13,976 bases of DNA from Candidatus Doudnabacteria bacterium RIFCSPHIGHO2_02_FULL_46_11 (GTDB taxonomy: Bacteria; Patescibacteriota; Doudnabacteria; UBA920; 2-02-FULL-46-11), in contig MFES01000035.1 of the NCBI GenBank assembly GCA_001779955.1, forward strand, positions 1-13,976. The letters run 5' to 3'. The position numbers and the translations under genes are program-made. A model generated the notes under the pieces. The model saw only the letters and a program-made list of their open reading frames with translations, searched no databases and was not told where the DNA came from. This document shows positions 6,217 through 13,425 of this stretch, piece by piece. The first letter of the stretch is position 1. Every line of letters begins with the position of its first letter.

Positions 6217-7656
6217 TCACTCTATGTGAGGGAACAAGGGCTCGGCTTTGGTGATTTTTTCGGCAGACAAACCTGCACGGATCTTTTCGGCAGTTTCCGG
6301 CATGTAAGGTGCAAGGCCGAAGGCTATATCCTGCAAAACTGCGGCTAAATCATTTAACAAACTTTTTAATTTCGCATCATCCTTACCGGCCAATTCCCAG
6401 GGCTTTTCTTTATCAATAGTCTGATTAGCCCAGGCAATTACTTCCCAGATTTTTTCTAAAGCGATATTAAACTTGAAATTATCGGTGAGCGTTAAAGCGT
6501 CTTCAATTTCTGCTCTTTTTGCCGATTTTTCAATTTCGGCAATTTCGCCACCCAAGTATTTTTCAATCATATTGGTCAAGCGGGAAAACAAATTGCCTAA
6601 ACCGTTAGCCAAGTCGGAATTATAGCGAACCTTCAGCTTATCCTCCGACACATCGCCATCCTGGCCGAACGGCACTTCACGCAAAACAAAATACCGCACG
6701 GCATCGGCCCCGTATTTGTCCACCCAGTCATTCGGGTCAATGACATTGCCCAAAGTTTTGCTCATCTTTTGGCCACCGACAGTGAAAAATCCGTGAGCCA
6801 CTATCTTTTTGGGCGGCTGCTCGCCAATGGCAAGGAGTAGCGCGGGCCAAATGACGGCGTGAAATTTGATAATATCTTTACCGACTAAATGAGCATCAGC
6901 CGGCCAAAACTTTTTAAAATTTTCTTCGTCAGCGCCGTATCCTACAGCTGTACAATAGTTAAAGAGCTCGTCCAGCCAAACGTAAATGGTCTGCTCTTTG
7001 TCCCAGGGCAAGGGCAGGGCGAATTTCGCCGTGCGGCGCGAAATGGCAATATCTTCCAGCCCTTGATTGATAAAACCCAACACTTCATTTTTGCGTACAA
7101 ATGGTTCTATTTTTATTTCGTCTGCTTCAATTTTATCCTTAAGGATTTCCTGGTATTCGGAAAGTTTAAAAAACCAGTTTCTCTCTTTTACGAGTTCTGG
7201 CTTTTTATTATGCAGAGGACATAAACCTTCCGGCGTCAGTTCCGTTTCCTTTTTAAAAGATTCGCAGCCAATGCAGTAAAGGCCCTCGTAGTCGGCTTCA
7301 TAAACTTTTCCCGAACTTTTGAGTTTTAAGAAAAATTTTTCTACGGCTTGAGCATGCCGGTCCTCGGTGGTTCGGATAAAATCGTCCGGGGCAATTCCCA
7401 AGTGGTCCCAAGTTAAGGAAAATTTGGCCGCGTTTTCATCGGCAAAAACCCGCACTTCTTTTCCTGCTTTTTCCGCGCTTTCGGCAATCTTGGTACCGTG
7501 TTCGGCCGTGCCGGTCAAAAAATAAACCTCGTCGCCTGAAAAACGACGAAGCCGGGCCACCACGTCTGCGGCAATGGTAGTATAAGCCGAACCAATATGC
7601 GGCTTATCGTTCACATAGTAGATAGGCGCGGTAATATAGTACTTGTTTTGAGACAT
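6217..7656 (-). CDS. metG: Methionyl-tRNA synthetase
   Basis: This class I enzyme charges initiator and elongator tRNA-Met in the cytoplasm. The 479-aa product begins with APIYYVNDKPHIGSAYTT, where HIGS (20-23) is the HIGH motif, and has KMSKT at 297-301 within the GGQKMSKTLGNVIDP block. A connecting-peptide zinc region shows CIGC followed by CPLH, so one metal knuckle is probably retained. The YVWLDELFNYCTAVGY and HGFFTVGG segments are characteristic of MetRS. The protein stops after the anticodon-binding helical domain and lacks the C-terminal EMAP/Trbp111-like tRNA-binding domain of longer MetRS. The start is supported by a TATAAT box ending 5 bases before the ATG, which implies a leaderless message. 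tatD follows in the same direction. Confidence 0.97.
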   Translation of the reverse strand: MSQNKYYITAPIYYVNDKPHIGSAYTTIAADVVARLRRFSGDEVYFLTGTAEHGTKIAESAEKAGKEVRVFADENAAKFSLTWDHLGIAPDDFIRTTEDRHAQAVEKFFLKLKSSGKVYEADYEGLYCIGCESFKKETELTPEGLCPLHNKKPELVKERNWFFKLSEYQEILKDKIEADEIKIEPFVRKNEVLGFINQGLEDIAISRRTAKFALPLPWDKEQTIYVWLDELFNYCTAVGYGADEENFKKFWPADAHLVGKDIIKFHAVIWPALLLAIGEQPPKKIVAHGFFTVGGQKMSKTLGNVIDPNDWVDKYGADAVRYFVLREVPFGQDGDVSEDKLKVRYNSDLANGLGNLFSRLTNMIEKYLGGEIAEIEKSAKRAEIEDALTLTDNFKFNIALEKIWEVIAWANQTIDKEKPWELAGKDDAKLKSLLNDLAAVLQDIAFGLAPYMPETAEKIRAGLSAEKITKAEPLFPHIE

Positions 7657-7661
7657 AAAAA

Positions 7662-7667
7662 ATTATA
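7662..7667 (-). promoter_or_regulatory. metG -10 box, leaderless transcript
   Basis: An exact TATAAT on the minus strand ends 5 bases upstream of the metG ATG. At a usual 6-7 base distance, transcription would start at or next to the A of ATG. No good -35 match is present; an 18-bp palindrome occupies that region. Confidence 0.6.
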
Positions 7668-7671
7668 ACTT

Positions 7672-7689
7672 TTTATGTATATACATAAA
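7672..7689. promoter_or_regulatory. 18-bp perfect palindrome at the metG promoter (possible operator)
   Basis: TTTATGTATATACATAAA is a perfect palindrome starting 4 bases upstream of the metG -10 box and covering the -35 region. Its position suits a dimeric repressor site. With no T-run and only A/T-rich pairing it is a poor terminator for the preceding membrane-protein gene. The regulator is unknown. Confidence 0.4.
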
Positions 7690-7703
7690 TTATCATAATA
7701 TTG

Positions 7704-8762
7704 CTATTTGAGCAGAATACTCTCGGGCTTTTCCGGTACATGGGGCTGCTTGCCGTAAATATATGCCTCAACTATAACTGAAGCGGCGGCCACGACCGGC
7801 ACGGCCAAAAGCGCGCCGAAAATTCCGGCAAGCTTAAACCCGATAAGCACCGAAAACAAAATAACGAGGGGGTGGAGGCCCACGGTTTTTTCCATAATTT
7901 TCGGCACCAAAATATAATTCTCGGTTTTTTGAACGAGCAAATACATAATACCAACCACAAAAGCCAAAGCCGGCGATTGGGTAAAAGCAATTAAAATTGC
8001 CGGAATGGCAGCCATAATCGGACCAAGAAACGGCACAATTTCCAGAAGACCGGCCACTGCCGCCAAAGCCAAAGCTAAATTGATATTCAAGAGCGATAAT
8101 ATGGTGAACGTAACCAAAAATATCGTCAGTGATAAAATAATCTGGCCGAGCAACCACATACCGAGCTTGCGCTGAATGGCTGTAATTACCCTTACCGCTT
8201 TTTCCCTGTGTTCTTCGGGTAATAACTGCTTAACCGTTGCCCTCATGGCGGTTTGTTCGACAACTAAATAAAAAGAAATCACAAGCACGGCAATAATTTC
8301 CAAAAAACCGGTCAGGAAATTAACCGCCCGGCCCAAGGTATTGGCTGAAGCGTTGCTGAAGCTATCAAAAAGATTGCTTAGGGAGTTGCCCAAGCCCATG
8401 CTTCGCAGGAATTCGTAGAACTGACCGTCGCTGTTATTTACATTTTGAACGAATTCCTTGTATTTGATGCCAAGCTGGCTAAACTGCTCAATAAAGAGCG
8501 GCGTAAGCGTGTAAAAGAATAGTCCGAGCAACCCCAAAACAATGACGTAAACTAAAAGCACGGTCAGGGTTCGTGGAAATTTGAGGGTTTTATGCGCCGT
8601 GGCCACCAGGGGCTCCAGGGCCGAGGCAAAAGTTACGGCCACTAAAAGAAGCAGAACAATATCTCGAACTACATAAAACAAAGCCAAGCCCAGGACAATA
8701 AAAACCGTCTTGAGGATGGTGCTTGTCGTTATCTCAATCTTGGCCGCATTAGAATTTAACAT
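7704..8762 (-). CDS. AI-2E family transporter (PF01594-type membrane protein)
   Basis: The 352-aa product has the hydrophobic layout of the AI-2E/UPF0118 family. Two helices near the N terminus (about residues 15-50) are followed by a further helix (about 60-85), an amphipathic soluble region (about 90-150), a helix near 155-175, and a cluster of C-terminal helices. The family-typical block LLEIVPFLGPIMAAIPAILIA lies at about 240-260, and VQKTENYILVPKIMEKTVGLHPL precedes the last two helices. Members have been linked to AI-2 export or Na+/H+ antiport, but most have no known substrate, so a quorum-sensing role should not be assumed. The start ATG at 8762 has no Shine-Dalgarno site; a TATAGT sequence (8765-8770) is directly upstream. 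metG starts 47 bases beyond the 3' end and has its own promoter. Confidence 0.9.
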   Translation of the reverse strand: MLNSNAAKIEITTSTILKTVFIVLGLALFYVVRDIVLLLLVAVTFASALEPLVATAHKTLKFPRTLTVLLVYVIVLGLLGLFFYTLTPLFIEQFSQLGIKYKEFVQNVNNSDGQFYEFLRSMGLGNSLSNLFDSFSNASANTLGRAVNFLTGFLEIIAVLVISFYLVVEQTAMRATVKQLLPEEHREKAVRVITAIQRKLGMWLLGQIILSLTIFLVTFTILSLLNINLALALAAVAGLLEIVPFLGPIMAAIPAILIAFTQSPALAFVVGIMYLLVQKTENYILVPKIMEKTVGLHPLVILFSVLIGFKLAGIFGALLAVPVVAAASVIVEAYIYGKQPHVPEKPESILLK

Positions 8763-8802
8763 TTACTATAGTCTAATGTGTTTCTAGACCTTTTGGCAAA
8801 CC

Positions 8803-8853
8803 GGGAAATCAAAACAGGTCAGACCTCAAAAAAACTTCCCGAGGTCTGACCTG
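8803..8853 (-). terminator. Terminator after nfo, built from a 13-bp inverted repeat
   Basis: CAGGTCAGACCTC (8815-8827) and GAGGTCTGACCTG (8841-8853) are perfect arms around a 13-base loop. On the minus strand a TTTTGATTT tail follows, which fits termination of nfo. Each arm is itself nearly palindromic (AGGTC/GACCT), suggesting a repeat-derived terminator. Confidence 0.65.
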
Positions 8854-8874
8854 AAAATCACCGAAAACGCGAAA

Positions 8875-9729
8875 CTAACCGATTTTCTTTTTTATAGTTT
8901 TAAGCTTAGCCACATCTTCAGTGCGGTCGTCTTTAGTTTCTAAAATCCAAGCTAGGTTATCAAGTTTTTTCTTTTTGAAATACTGGGCGAGGGCTAAAAA
9001 CCCGTCCTCGCCAATGTGGCCTTTGCCAATATGTTCATGCCTGTCGCGCCGGCCGCCCAAATCAACTTTAGAATCATTGCAATGAATGAGTTTGAGATAT
9101 TCCAAGCCGATGGCCTTATCGAACTCCTTGAAAACCTTTTCAATTGATTCGGCAGTCCGCAAATCATAGCCCGAAGCAAAAGCGTGCTGGGTGTCAAAAC
9201 AAATGCCGCCCAGAGTTTTACCCAAGTATTTTTTGTTGAAATCCAAAATCTGGGCCAGCTCCGAGAAACTATCGCCGGCTATTTCTCCCGCGCCGGCCGA
9301 AATCTCAACCAGCAACTTGGTTGATCCGGTATATTTTTCCAAAGCCCTGCCCACGCCTTCCGCTACCTGCCGCATGCCTTTTTTTTGGCCCAGGTCTTTA
9401 AGACTTCCAGGATGAAACATCACAAAACTCGCCCCTAAAAGCGTACCCCTTTCCAATTCCTGCCGCAGGACCGAAACAGTGCCGTAATAAATTCGGTTGT
9501 TCCCCGATCCTAAATTGGTAAAATACGGCGCGTGAATTACGAAATCCTTGAAGCCGTGTTTTTTCATAGCCGCCTTAAATTTAACGACATGCGAGGTCGA
9601 TAAATCTGGCGCCGGACCGCCTTGGGGCGGACGGGAAAAAATCTGGAAGGTGTCCAAACCTAAAGCCGCCGCGTTCTCCGGTGCATTCCATACCCCCTTT
9701 GCTGCTGATACGTGCGCGCCTACGAGCAT
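8875..9729 (-). CDS. nfo: Endonuclease IV (AP endonuclease)
   Basis: This enzyme cuts DNA 5' to abasic sites and trims damaged 3' ends during base-excision repair. The 284-aa product carries the metal-binding motifs of the family in order: VGAHVSAAKGV at the N terminus, FVIHAPYFTNLGS, MFHPGSL, LLVEISAGAGE (the usual ENTAG motif changed to EISAG, with the metal-binding Glu kept), GICFDTQHAFASGYDL, LIHCNDSK, RRDRHEHIGKGHIG and WILETK. Length matches typical Nfo (about 280). I chose the ATG at 9729 (MLVGAHVS); an in-frame TTG at 9741 would add four residues not seen in the family. A TATAAT box at 9749-9754 gives a leader of only about 13 bases without a Shine-Dalgarno site. That box lies inside the promoter of the divergent cassette 3. 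Confidence 0.96.
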   Translation of the reverse strand: MLVGAHVSAAKGVWNAPENAAALGLDTFQIFSRPPQGGPAPDLSTSHVVKFKAAMKKHGFKDFVIHAPYFTNLGSGNNRIYYGTVSVLRQELERGTLLGASFVMFHPGSLKDLGQKKGMRQVAEGVGRALEKYTGSTKLLVEISAGAGEIAGDSFSELAQILDFNKKYLGKTLGGICFDTQHAFASGYDLRTAESIEKVFKEFDKAIGLEYLKLIHCNDSKVDLGGRRDRHEHIGKGHIGEDGFLALAQYFKKKKLDNLAWILETKDDRTEDVAKLKTIKKKIG

Positions 9730-9734
9730 AATAC

Positions 9735-9762
9735 TTGACAAATAACTAATTATATTTATAAT
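9735..9762 (+). promoter_or_regulatory. Promoter of GC-rich cassette 3
   Basis: TTGACA (9735-9740), a 16-base spacer and TATAAT (9757-9762) all match the consensus exactly. The sequence ATACTTGACA, four bases, ACTAATT is shared with the cassette 4 promoter. The -35 starts 5 bases beyond the nfo start codon. Confidence 0.85.
9749..9754 (-). promoter_or_regulatory. nfo -10 box inside the cassette 3 promoter spacer
   Basis: Reading the minus strand gives an exact TATAAT at 9754-9749, 19 bases from the nfo ATG. It lies wholly within the spacer of the plus-strand cassette 3 promoter, so polymerase could not occupy both at once. No clear -35 is seen. Confidence 0.45.
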
Positions 9763-9815
9763 AATAAGTCCAATATTAATATTAGCAACGGACTCACATA
9801 ACCACGGAGGGACGG

Positions 9816-10163
9816 ATGGACGATAAAGTGATCCGCCAGCTTCTTGAGCAAGAAGCTGGGCCTGGCGAGCATCTCGCTGTATTAAGTGCAGTACCGCTCA
9901 ACGGTGCGATTAAGGTCGCCGTCAACCAAGGTCGCCAAATACTGGTGGCACGGGGGTGGGTGACTGAAATCTCGGAAGTACCCGGCATGCAGTACGTTGC
10001 TGTACTCTTCGATGACACTTCGCACTGGAGCGAGTTCAGGCCTGACTACCCGTGCCTGATGCTGCCGCCAAGGGAAGGCGATCTGGAGGAACTCCGAGCC
10101 GCGCTCACTCGTTGGACAGAGATCAACGAGAGGGTCACTCGGGCTATGCGTCCGAAACCCTGA
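9816..10163 (+). CDS. GC-rich cassette 3: unrecognised 115-aa protein
   Basis: I do not recognise this protein. Gene evidence is strong: an exact-consensus promoter, GGAGG (9806-9810) 5 bases before the ATG, an open frame to TGA at 10161-10163, and a terminator starting 1 base after the stop. Bases 10021-10080 count 40 of 60 G/C, unlike the A+T-richer nfo and M16 genes on either side. The product is soluble and mildly acidic in its first half (EQEAGPGEH), with probable beta strands (HLAVLSAVPLNGAIKVAVN, then YVAVLFDD). An aromatic/proline stretch HWSEFRPDYPCLMLPP follows, and then a C-terminal helix (DLEELRAALTRWTEINERV). There are no membrane segments, signal peptide or obvious catalytic motif. 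Both neighbours are on the minus strand, so it is transcribed alone. Confidence 0.75.
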   Translation: MDDKVIRQLLEQEAGPGEHLAVLSAVPLNGAIKVAVNQGRQILVARGWVTEISEVPGMQYVAVLFDDTSHWSEFRPDYPCLMLPPREGDLEELRAALTRWTEINERVTRAMRPKP

Positions 10164-10164
10164 C

Positions 10165-10204
10165 CGCCCGCGAAGGTCGCCCTGCGACCACGCGGGCGAT
10201 TTTC
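10165..10204 (+). terminator. Terminator of GC-rich cassette 3
   Basis: CGCCCGCG (10165-10172) pairs with CGCGGGCG (10191-10198). Inside, GGTCGC (10175-10180) pairs with GCGACC (10184-10189) around a 3-base loop, with an AA/A internal bulge. ATTTTCG follows. This is a strong hairpin directly after the stop codon. Confidence 0.8.
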
Positions 10205-10280
10205 GTTCCCTTTCGCACGCCGCCCAAATAATAGCGAGGTTTGTACTTGAGAAAAACATCGCGCAGGCCGACGGGCCGAG

Positions 10281-10335
10281 CGAGAGGAAAAATTTCAGCA
10301 GAAATTTATTCCGGTTTTTCGAAAGTAGCGAACCG
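10281..10335 (-). repeat. Tandem hairpins downstream of the M16 peptidase gene
   Basis: The 10205-10338 gap holds no convincing gene. A stem of AAATTTC and GAAATTT around AGCA (about 10291-10308), extended by GGAA/TTCC, is followed by a second weaker stem, CGGTT...CGAACCG (about 10313-10335). On the minus strand these sit just after the M16 stop codon and could end its transcript. Confidence 0.4.
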
Positions 10336-10338
10336 AAG

Positions 10339-11613
10339 CTATAACCTCGATATTATTTGCTCAAAAGAACTTTTATCCTTATCACTGTACGGTCCAATTA
10401 CAGCGAGCGTAGTTAAATCGCCGCGGATTACGGCTTGAGCGGCTTTGCGCACTTCTTGGGGCGTAACTGCGTCTATTTTTTTCATCCAAGTTGTCGGTTC
10501 TTCAACTTTTTTTGCAAATGCCAGTTGTTGCAAACACCAAGACATTTTACTGCTTGTGCCCTCAAGCGACAGCGCGACCGTGCCCTTAAGGTACTCTTTT
10601 GCCTTGCGCATTTCTTTGAGCGTAAGCAAATTATTCCGCATTTTCTTAAGCTCCTTAATAACCACTTCAAGCGACATATCAATTTTTCCTATTTCCACTC
10701 CGGCGCGCACAATGAACGCCCCAACATCCTGATAACTGCTGTGATTGGCGTCAATATAATAAGCCAGACCGCGCTTTTCGCGCACTTCCGTAAAAAGGCG
10801 ACCGCTCATGCCGCCGGAAAGAACGGCTGATAAAATATCCATGGCGTAGTTGCGCGTGTCATTGTAGTCAAAACCTCGAAAACCAATGGCAAAATGCGCC
10901 TGGTTGGTTTGCTTTGATTGCATGACCATTTTTTTCTGCCGGGCGCCCTCCGCTTTTTCCGGAAGAGCAACTTCTTCCTTGCCTTTATAATCGGACCAGT
11001 ATTTGGAAACAAGCAACCTTACTTCCTCCTCGTCGAATTTTCCGGCCACGGCCACGATTGTATTTTTGGGATTGTAAAAATTCCTGCGGTAGTCGGTTAT
11101 ATCTTTTTTGGTAATGGCGCGGACATGCGCGGGGCTACCGGCAATGTTACGGCCCAAAGAATGGTTATCCCACATCCCCTCCTCGAGCATATCCATAATA
11201 TGGTGCTGGGGCGTGTCGAGGTACATATTTATTTCCTCAATTATGACCCCTTTTTCTTTTTCAATTTCCGCGGGCTTAAACGTTGGATAGCGAAATAAAT
11301 CGGTGACTACGTCAAAAGCCAGCACAATATGGCGGCTTTCCACCTGGGCGTAATATTGGGTGTGCTCTTTGCCGGTGTTGGCGTTCATCACTCCCCCCAC
11401 GGAATCTATGGCTTCGGACAAGCCCTTAGCCGTGGAGTAGTTTTTTGTGCCCTTAAAATTAAGATGTTCCAAAAAATGCGAGATGCCGTTTATGTGTTCT
11501 TCTTCGTTGCGGGAACCGACTTTAACAAAAGCGTCCACGACCACGGCTTGTGATGTCGGATTTGGCACTAACAAAACTGTTAATCCATTGTCTAATTTAT
11601 AAGTAGAGTACAC
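10339..11613 (-). CDS. M16-family zinc metallopeptidase (processing-peptidase-like)
   Basis: The 424-aa product is a member of the pitrilysin/mitochondrial-processing-peptidase family, which cleaves small peptides or protein extensions inside a clamshell chamber. It has the inverted zinc motif HFLEH (46-50) within GISHFLEHLNFKGT, the helper block ENxxxDTP-like EEINMYLDTPQH, and the third zinc-ligand Glu expected about 76 residues later in the AEIEKEKGVIIEE helix. The first half is therefore catalytic. The second half contains the family's GGGMSGRLFTEVREKRGLAY-like signature (here SGGMSGRLFTEVREKRGLAY) needed for substrate binding. No signal peptide is seen, so it is probably cytoplasmic. The start is GTG at 11613 with a normal MYSTYKLDNGLTVLLVPNP beginning. 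glyS lies upstream in the same orientation, 99 bases away across an A+T-rich repeat. Confidence 0.94.
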   Translation of the reverse strand: MYSTYKLDNGLTVLLVPNPTSQAVVVDAFVKVGSRNEEEHINGISHFLEHLNFKGTKNYSTAKGLSEAIDSVGGVMNANTGKEHTQYYAQVESRHIVLAFDVVTDLFRYPTFKPAEIEKEKGVIIEEINMYLDTPQHHIMDMLEEGMWDNHSLGRNIAGSPAHVRAITKKDITDYRRNFYNPKNTIVAVAGKFDEEEVRLLVSKYWSDYKGKEEVALPEKAEGARQKKMVMQSKQTNQAHFAIGFRGFDYNDTRNYAMDILSAVLSGGMSGRLFTEVREKRGLAYYIDANHSSYQDVGAFIVRAGVEIGKIDMSLEVVIKELKKMRNNLLTLKEMRKAKEYLKGTVALSLEGTSSKMSWCLQQLAFAKKVEEPTTWMKKIDAVTPQEVRKAAQAVIRGDLTTLAVIGPYSDKDKSSFEQIISRL

Positions 11614-11624
11614 AAGAAATTTTA

Positions 11625-11720
11625 CAATTCACAATTTTCAATTTTCAAACAATTTCCCAATGTTTTAAACATTATAAAATTCTGACATTGTTTAGAAATT
11701 AGAAATTGAAAATTAGAAAT
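11625..11720. repeat. A+T-rich imperfect inverted repeat between glyS and the M16 gene
   Basis: AATTTTCAATTTTCAAACAA-type sequence on the left is matched by a CATTGTTT...GAAATTGAAAATT arm on the right, overlapping the glyS stop codon. A 15-base palindrome, AATGTTTTAAACATT, lies at 11659-11673. A TATAAT on the minus strand at 11671-11676 could be the M16 promoter, giving a leader of about 50 bases. It looks like a dispersed intergenic repeat. Confidence 0.45.
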
Positions 11721-13107
11721 TTAATTTTAACTTCATTGCTTCAACCAGTTCGTCAATTTTTACTCTTTCCTGGGCCATAGTATCGCGGTCGCGAATAGTA
11801 ACGCTCTTATCTTCCAGGGTATCAAAATCAACGGTAATGCAGTATGGCGTGCCTATTTCATCCTGTCTTCGGTATCGTTTACCAATGGAGGCAGTTTCGT
11901 CGTACATACACATCCAATGCTTGCACAAACGCTTAAATATTTCTTCGGCCGGTTTGGTTAATTCTTCTTTTTTAGATAAGGGCAAAATGGCAATTTTAAT
12001 CGGTGCCAATTCTTTAGGCAAACGCAGGGTGATTTCAGTTTCGTGCACGGCTTCTGACTTGCCCGAACGCGCTTCCGATTCTGTATAGGCTGAAAGCAAA
12101 ACGGCGAGTACGGTTCGGTCCGCGCCCCAAGTAGGCTCGATAACATGCGGAATGTATTCCTCATTGGTTATGGGATCGCGATACTTAAGTTCCTGGCCGG
12201 AATGTTTCTCATGATTTTTCAAATCAAAATCCGTCCGGTAGGCGATACCATAAAGCTCTTTTTGGCCGAATGGATAAACAAACTCGGTATCAACCGTGCG
12301 CTTGCTGTAATGAGCCAAATCTTCTTTGGCAATTTCTACATATTTTACGCGCGCTTCATCTATACCAACCGCTTTTATCCAGCGCTTCTGCTCATTTAGC
12401 CAATGCTCAAAATGTTCTTGCCATTTATCGGGGTGAATAAAATATTCAATTTCCATTATTTCAAACTCGCGCGTGCGGAAAATAAAATTGCCCGGCGTTA
12501 TTTCGTTCCTGAAAGATTTTCCGATTTGGGCAATGCCAAATGGAACGCGCTGCCTTGTAGTTTCTAAAACTTGCTTAAAATCAACAAACATCCCCTGCGC
12601 TGTTTCAGGCCGCAGATAAACTTGGCTCCCTTCATCGGCCGCCGGACCAAGGTTTGTTTTAAGCATCAGGTTGAACTGCTTCTTATCAGCCAAATTTATT
12701 TTGGCAAAATCAAATGGCGTAGTACCCCGCTCTACTTCTTTTTTATGTTCAGTTTCGATATGTTCAAAAATTTCATTTGGCAAATGTTCACTTGTCATTT
12801 CACCGTCGACTCTGAATCTTTTGTGACATTTTTTACATTCCACCAGCGGGTCGTTAAAAGTTTCTATATGGCCCGAGGCTTCCCAAACTTTAGAATTCAT
12901 TAAAATCGCCGAATCAAGGCCAACAACGTCCATCCGTTCTTGGACAAACATTTTCCACCAAAGTTTTTTGATGTTGTTTTTAAGTTCAACGCCCAATGGG
13001 CCGTAATCCCAGGAATTGGCCAGCCCGCCGTAAATTTCCGACCCAGGAAATATAAACCCTCGTCTTTTACACAGATTGACTATCTTATCTAAACTTATTT
13101 CAGCCAT
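11713..13107 (-). CDS. glyS: Glycyl-tRNA synthetase, alpha2 (class II) type
   Basis: This enzyme charges tRNA-Gly with glycine in the cytoplasm. The 464-aa product begins MAEISLDKIVNLCKRRGF and continues with the GlyRS signature FPGSEIYGGLANSWDYGPLG. A CKKCHKRFRVDG segment follows, probably part of a metal site. The class II motif 2 block includes SFRNEITPGNFIFRTREFE, and motif 3 is in VIEPTWGADRTVLAVL. The C-terminal ~90 residues form the anticodon-binding domain (APIKIAILPLSKKEEL onward). Length fits the single-subunit homodimeric type rather than the alpha2beta2 bacterial form. The ATG at 13107 follows the GIY-YIG stop by 14 bases with no convincing Shine-Dalgarno site. The first 15 codons may have been supplied by the element next to it, because a second glyS-like 5' end lies upstream at 13399-13470. 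Confidence 0.96.
   Translation of the reverse strand: MAEISLDKIVNLCKRRGFIFPGSEIYGGLANSWDYGPLGVELKNNIKKLWWKMFVQERMDVVGLDSAILMNSKVWEASGHIETFNDPLVECKKCHKRFRVDGEMTSEHLPNEIFEHIETEHKKEVERGTTPFDFAKINLADKKQFNLMLKTNLGPAADEGSQVYLRPETAQGMFVDFKQVLETTRQRVPFGIAQIGKSFRNEITPGNFIFRTREFEIMEIEYFIHPDKWQEHFEHWLNEQKRWIKAVGIDEARVKYVEIAKEDLAHYSKRTVDTEFVYPFGQKELYGIAYRTDFDLKNHEKHSGQELKYRDPITNEEYIPHVIEPTWGADRTVLAVLLSAYTESEARSGKSEAVHETEITLRLPKELAPIKIAILPLSKKEELTKPAEEIFKRLCKHWMCMYDETASIGKRYRRQDEIGTPYCITVDFDTLEDKSVTIRDRDTMAQERVKIDELVEAMKLKLNF
13053..13062. repeat. 10-bp direct repeat, copy in glyS codons 16-19
   Basis: TAAACCCTCG (plus strand) recurs at 13416-13425 in the upstream glyS-like fragment, at the homologous codons (R-G-F). 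The two glyS 5' ends stop resembling each other right after it, so it could be the crossover or target sequence of an insertion. Confidence 0.55.
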
Positions 13108-13121
13108 AATGCCTATATAAT

Positions 13122-13397
13122 TTACCTCGTCCTCCCAACTTTTTTTAAGTAGTTATTTAATGTTCTATCTATCCAATTTTTACCCCATCCAGTCTTTAAA
13201 AATTTTTCTCTTGCGGCTGCATCTCGTTTATCCTTATGCGCTTGATAATATATTAATTCAAGGGGTTTCCAACCTTGGGTAGAAAATACGTTACCTTGGT
13301 TGTGCAGATGCAGCCGCTTTCGTAAATCATCGCTCATCCCTACATATCGGTAATTTGCATCAATTTTCAAGCTGCGCAAAACGTATACATACCACAT
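13122..13397 (-). CDS. Small GIY-YIG nuclease-domain protein
   Basis: The 91-aa product is a stand-alone GIY-YIG domain of the YhbQ/UvrC-N-terminal type. It starts MWYVYVLRSL (first motif strand) and continues with YRYVGMSDDLRKRLHLHNQG (second motif with the conserved Arg) and PLELIYYQAH. The segment AAREKFLKTGWGKNWIDRTL contains the candidate catalytic Glu. Such proteins cut DNA in homing endonucleases, UvrC and some transposons, but stand-alone copies often have no known role. The ATG is one base after the TGA of a glyS-like fragment (TGA-T-ATG) and has no Shine-Dalgarno site, so translation probably depends on reinitiation. It is followed after 14 bases by glyS. Perfect 14-bp inverted repeats lie near both ends: one overlaps the last codons, the other is just before the start. 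This suggests a mobile or formerly mobile unit. Confidence 0.9.
   Translation of the reverse strand: MWYVYVLRSLKIDANYRYVGMSDDLRKRLHLHNQGNVFSTQGWKPLELIYYQAHKDKRDAAAREKFLKTGWGKNWIDRTLNNYLKKVGRTR
13131..13144. repeat. Left 14-bp inverted repeat flanking the GIY-YIG gene
   Basis: CCTCCCAACTTTTT is the exact reverse complement of AAAAAGTTGGGAGG at 13401-13414. This copy lies in the last codons of the GIY-YIG gene. A further TTTACC match outside both arms extends the similarity with a short gap. Confidence 0.7.
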
Positions 13398-13400
13398 ATC

Positions 13401-13414
13401 AAAAAGTTGGGAGG
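13401..13414. repeat. Right 14-bp inverted repeat flanking the GIY-YIG gene
   Basis: AAAAAGTTGGGAGG pairs exactly with 13131-13144. It lies 1 base from the 10-bp direct repeat copy at 13416-13425. GAGGG-TAAA-CCCTC (13411-13424) is also a small hairpin joining the two repeats. Confidence 0.7.
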
Positions 13415-13415
13415 G

Positions 13416-13425
13416 TAAACCCTCG
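13416..13425. repeat. 10-bp direct repeat, copy in the glyS remnant
   Basis: TAAACCCTCG, identical to 13053-13062. The interval from one copy to the next is 363 bases and contains the GIY-YIG gene plus the first 15 codons of the intact glyS. Confidence 0.55.

Noticed and set aside
9882..10259. 125-aa minus-strand ORF opposite cassette 3
   Set aside because: It is antisense to a plus-strand ORF that has a consensus promoter, ribosome site and terminator; the minus frame has none and crosses the terminator hairpin.
10241..10438. 65-aa plus-strand ORF downstream of cassette 3
   Set aside because: It runs through the tandem hairpins into the antisense of the M16 gene 3' end, with no promoter or clear ribosome site.
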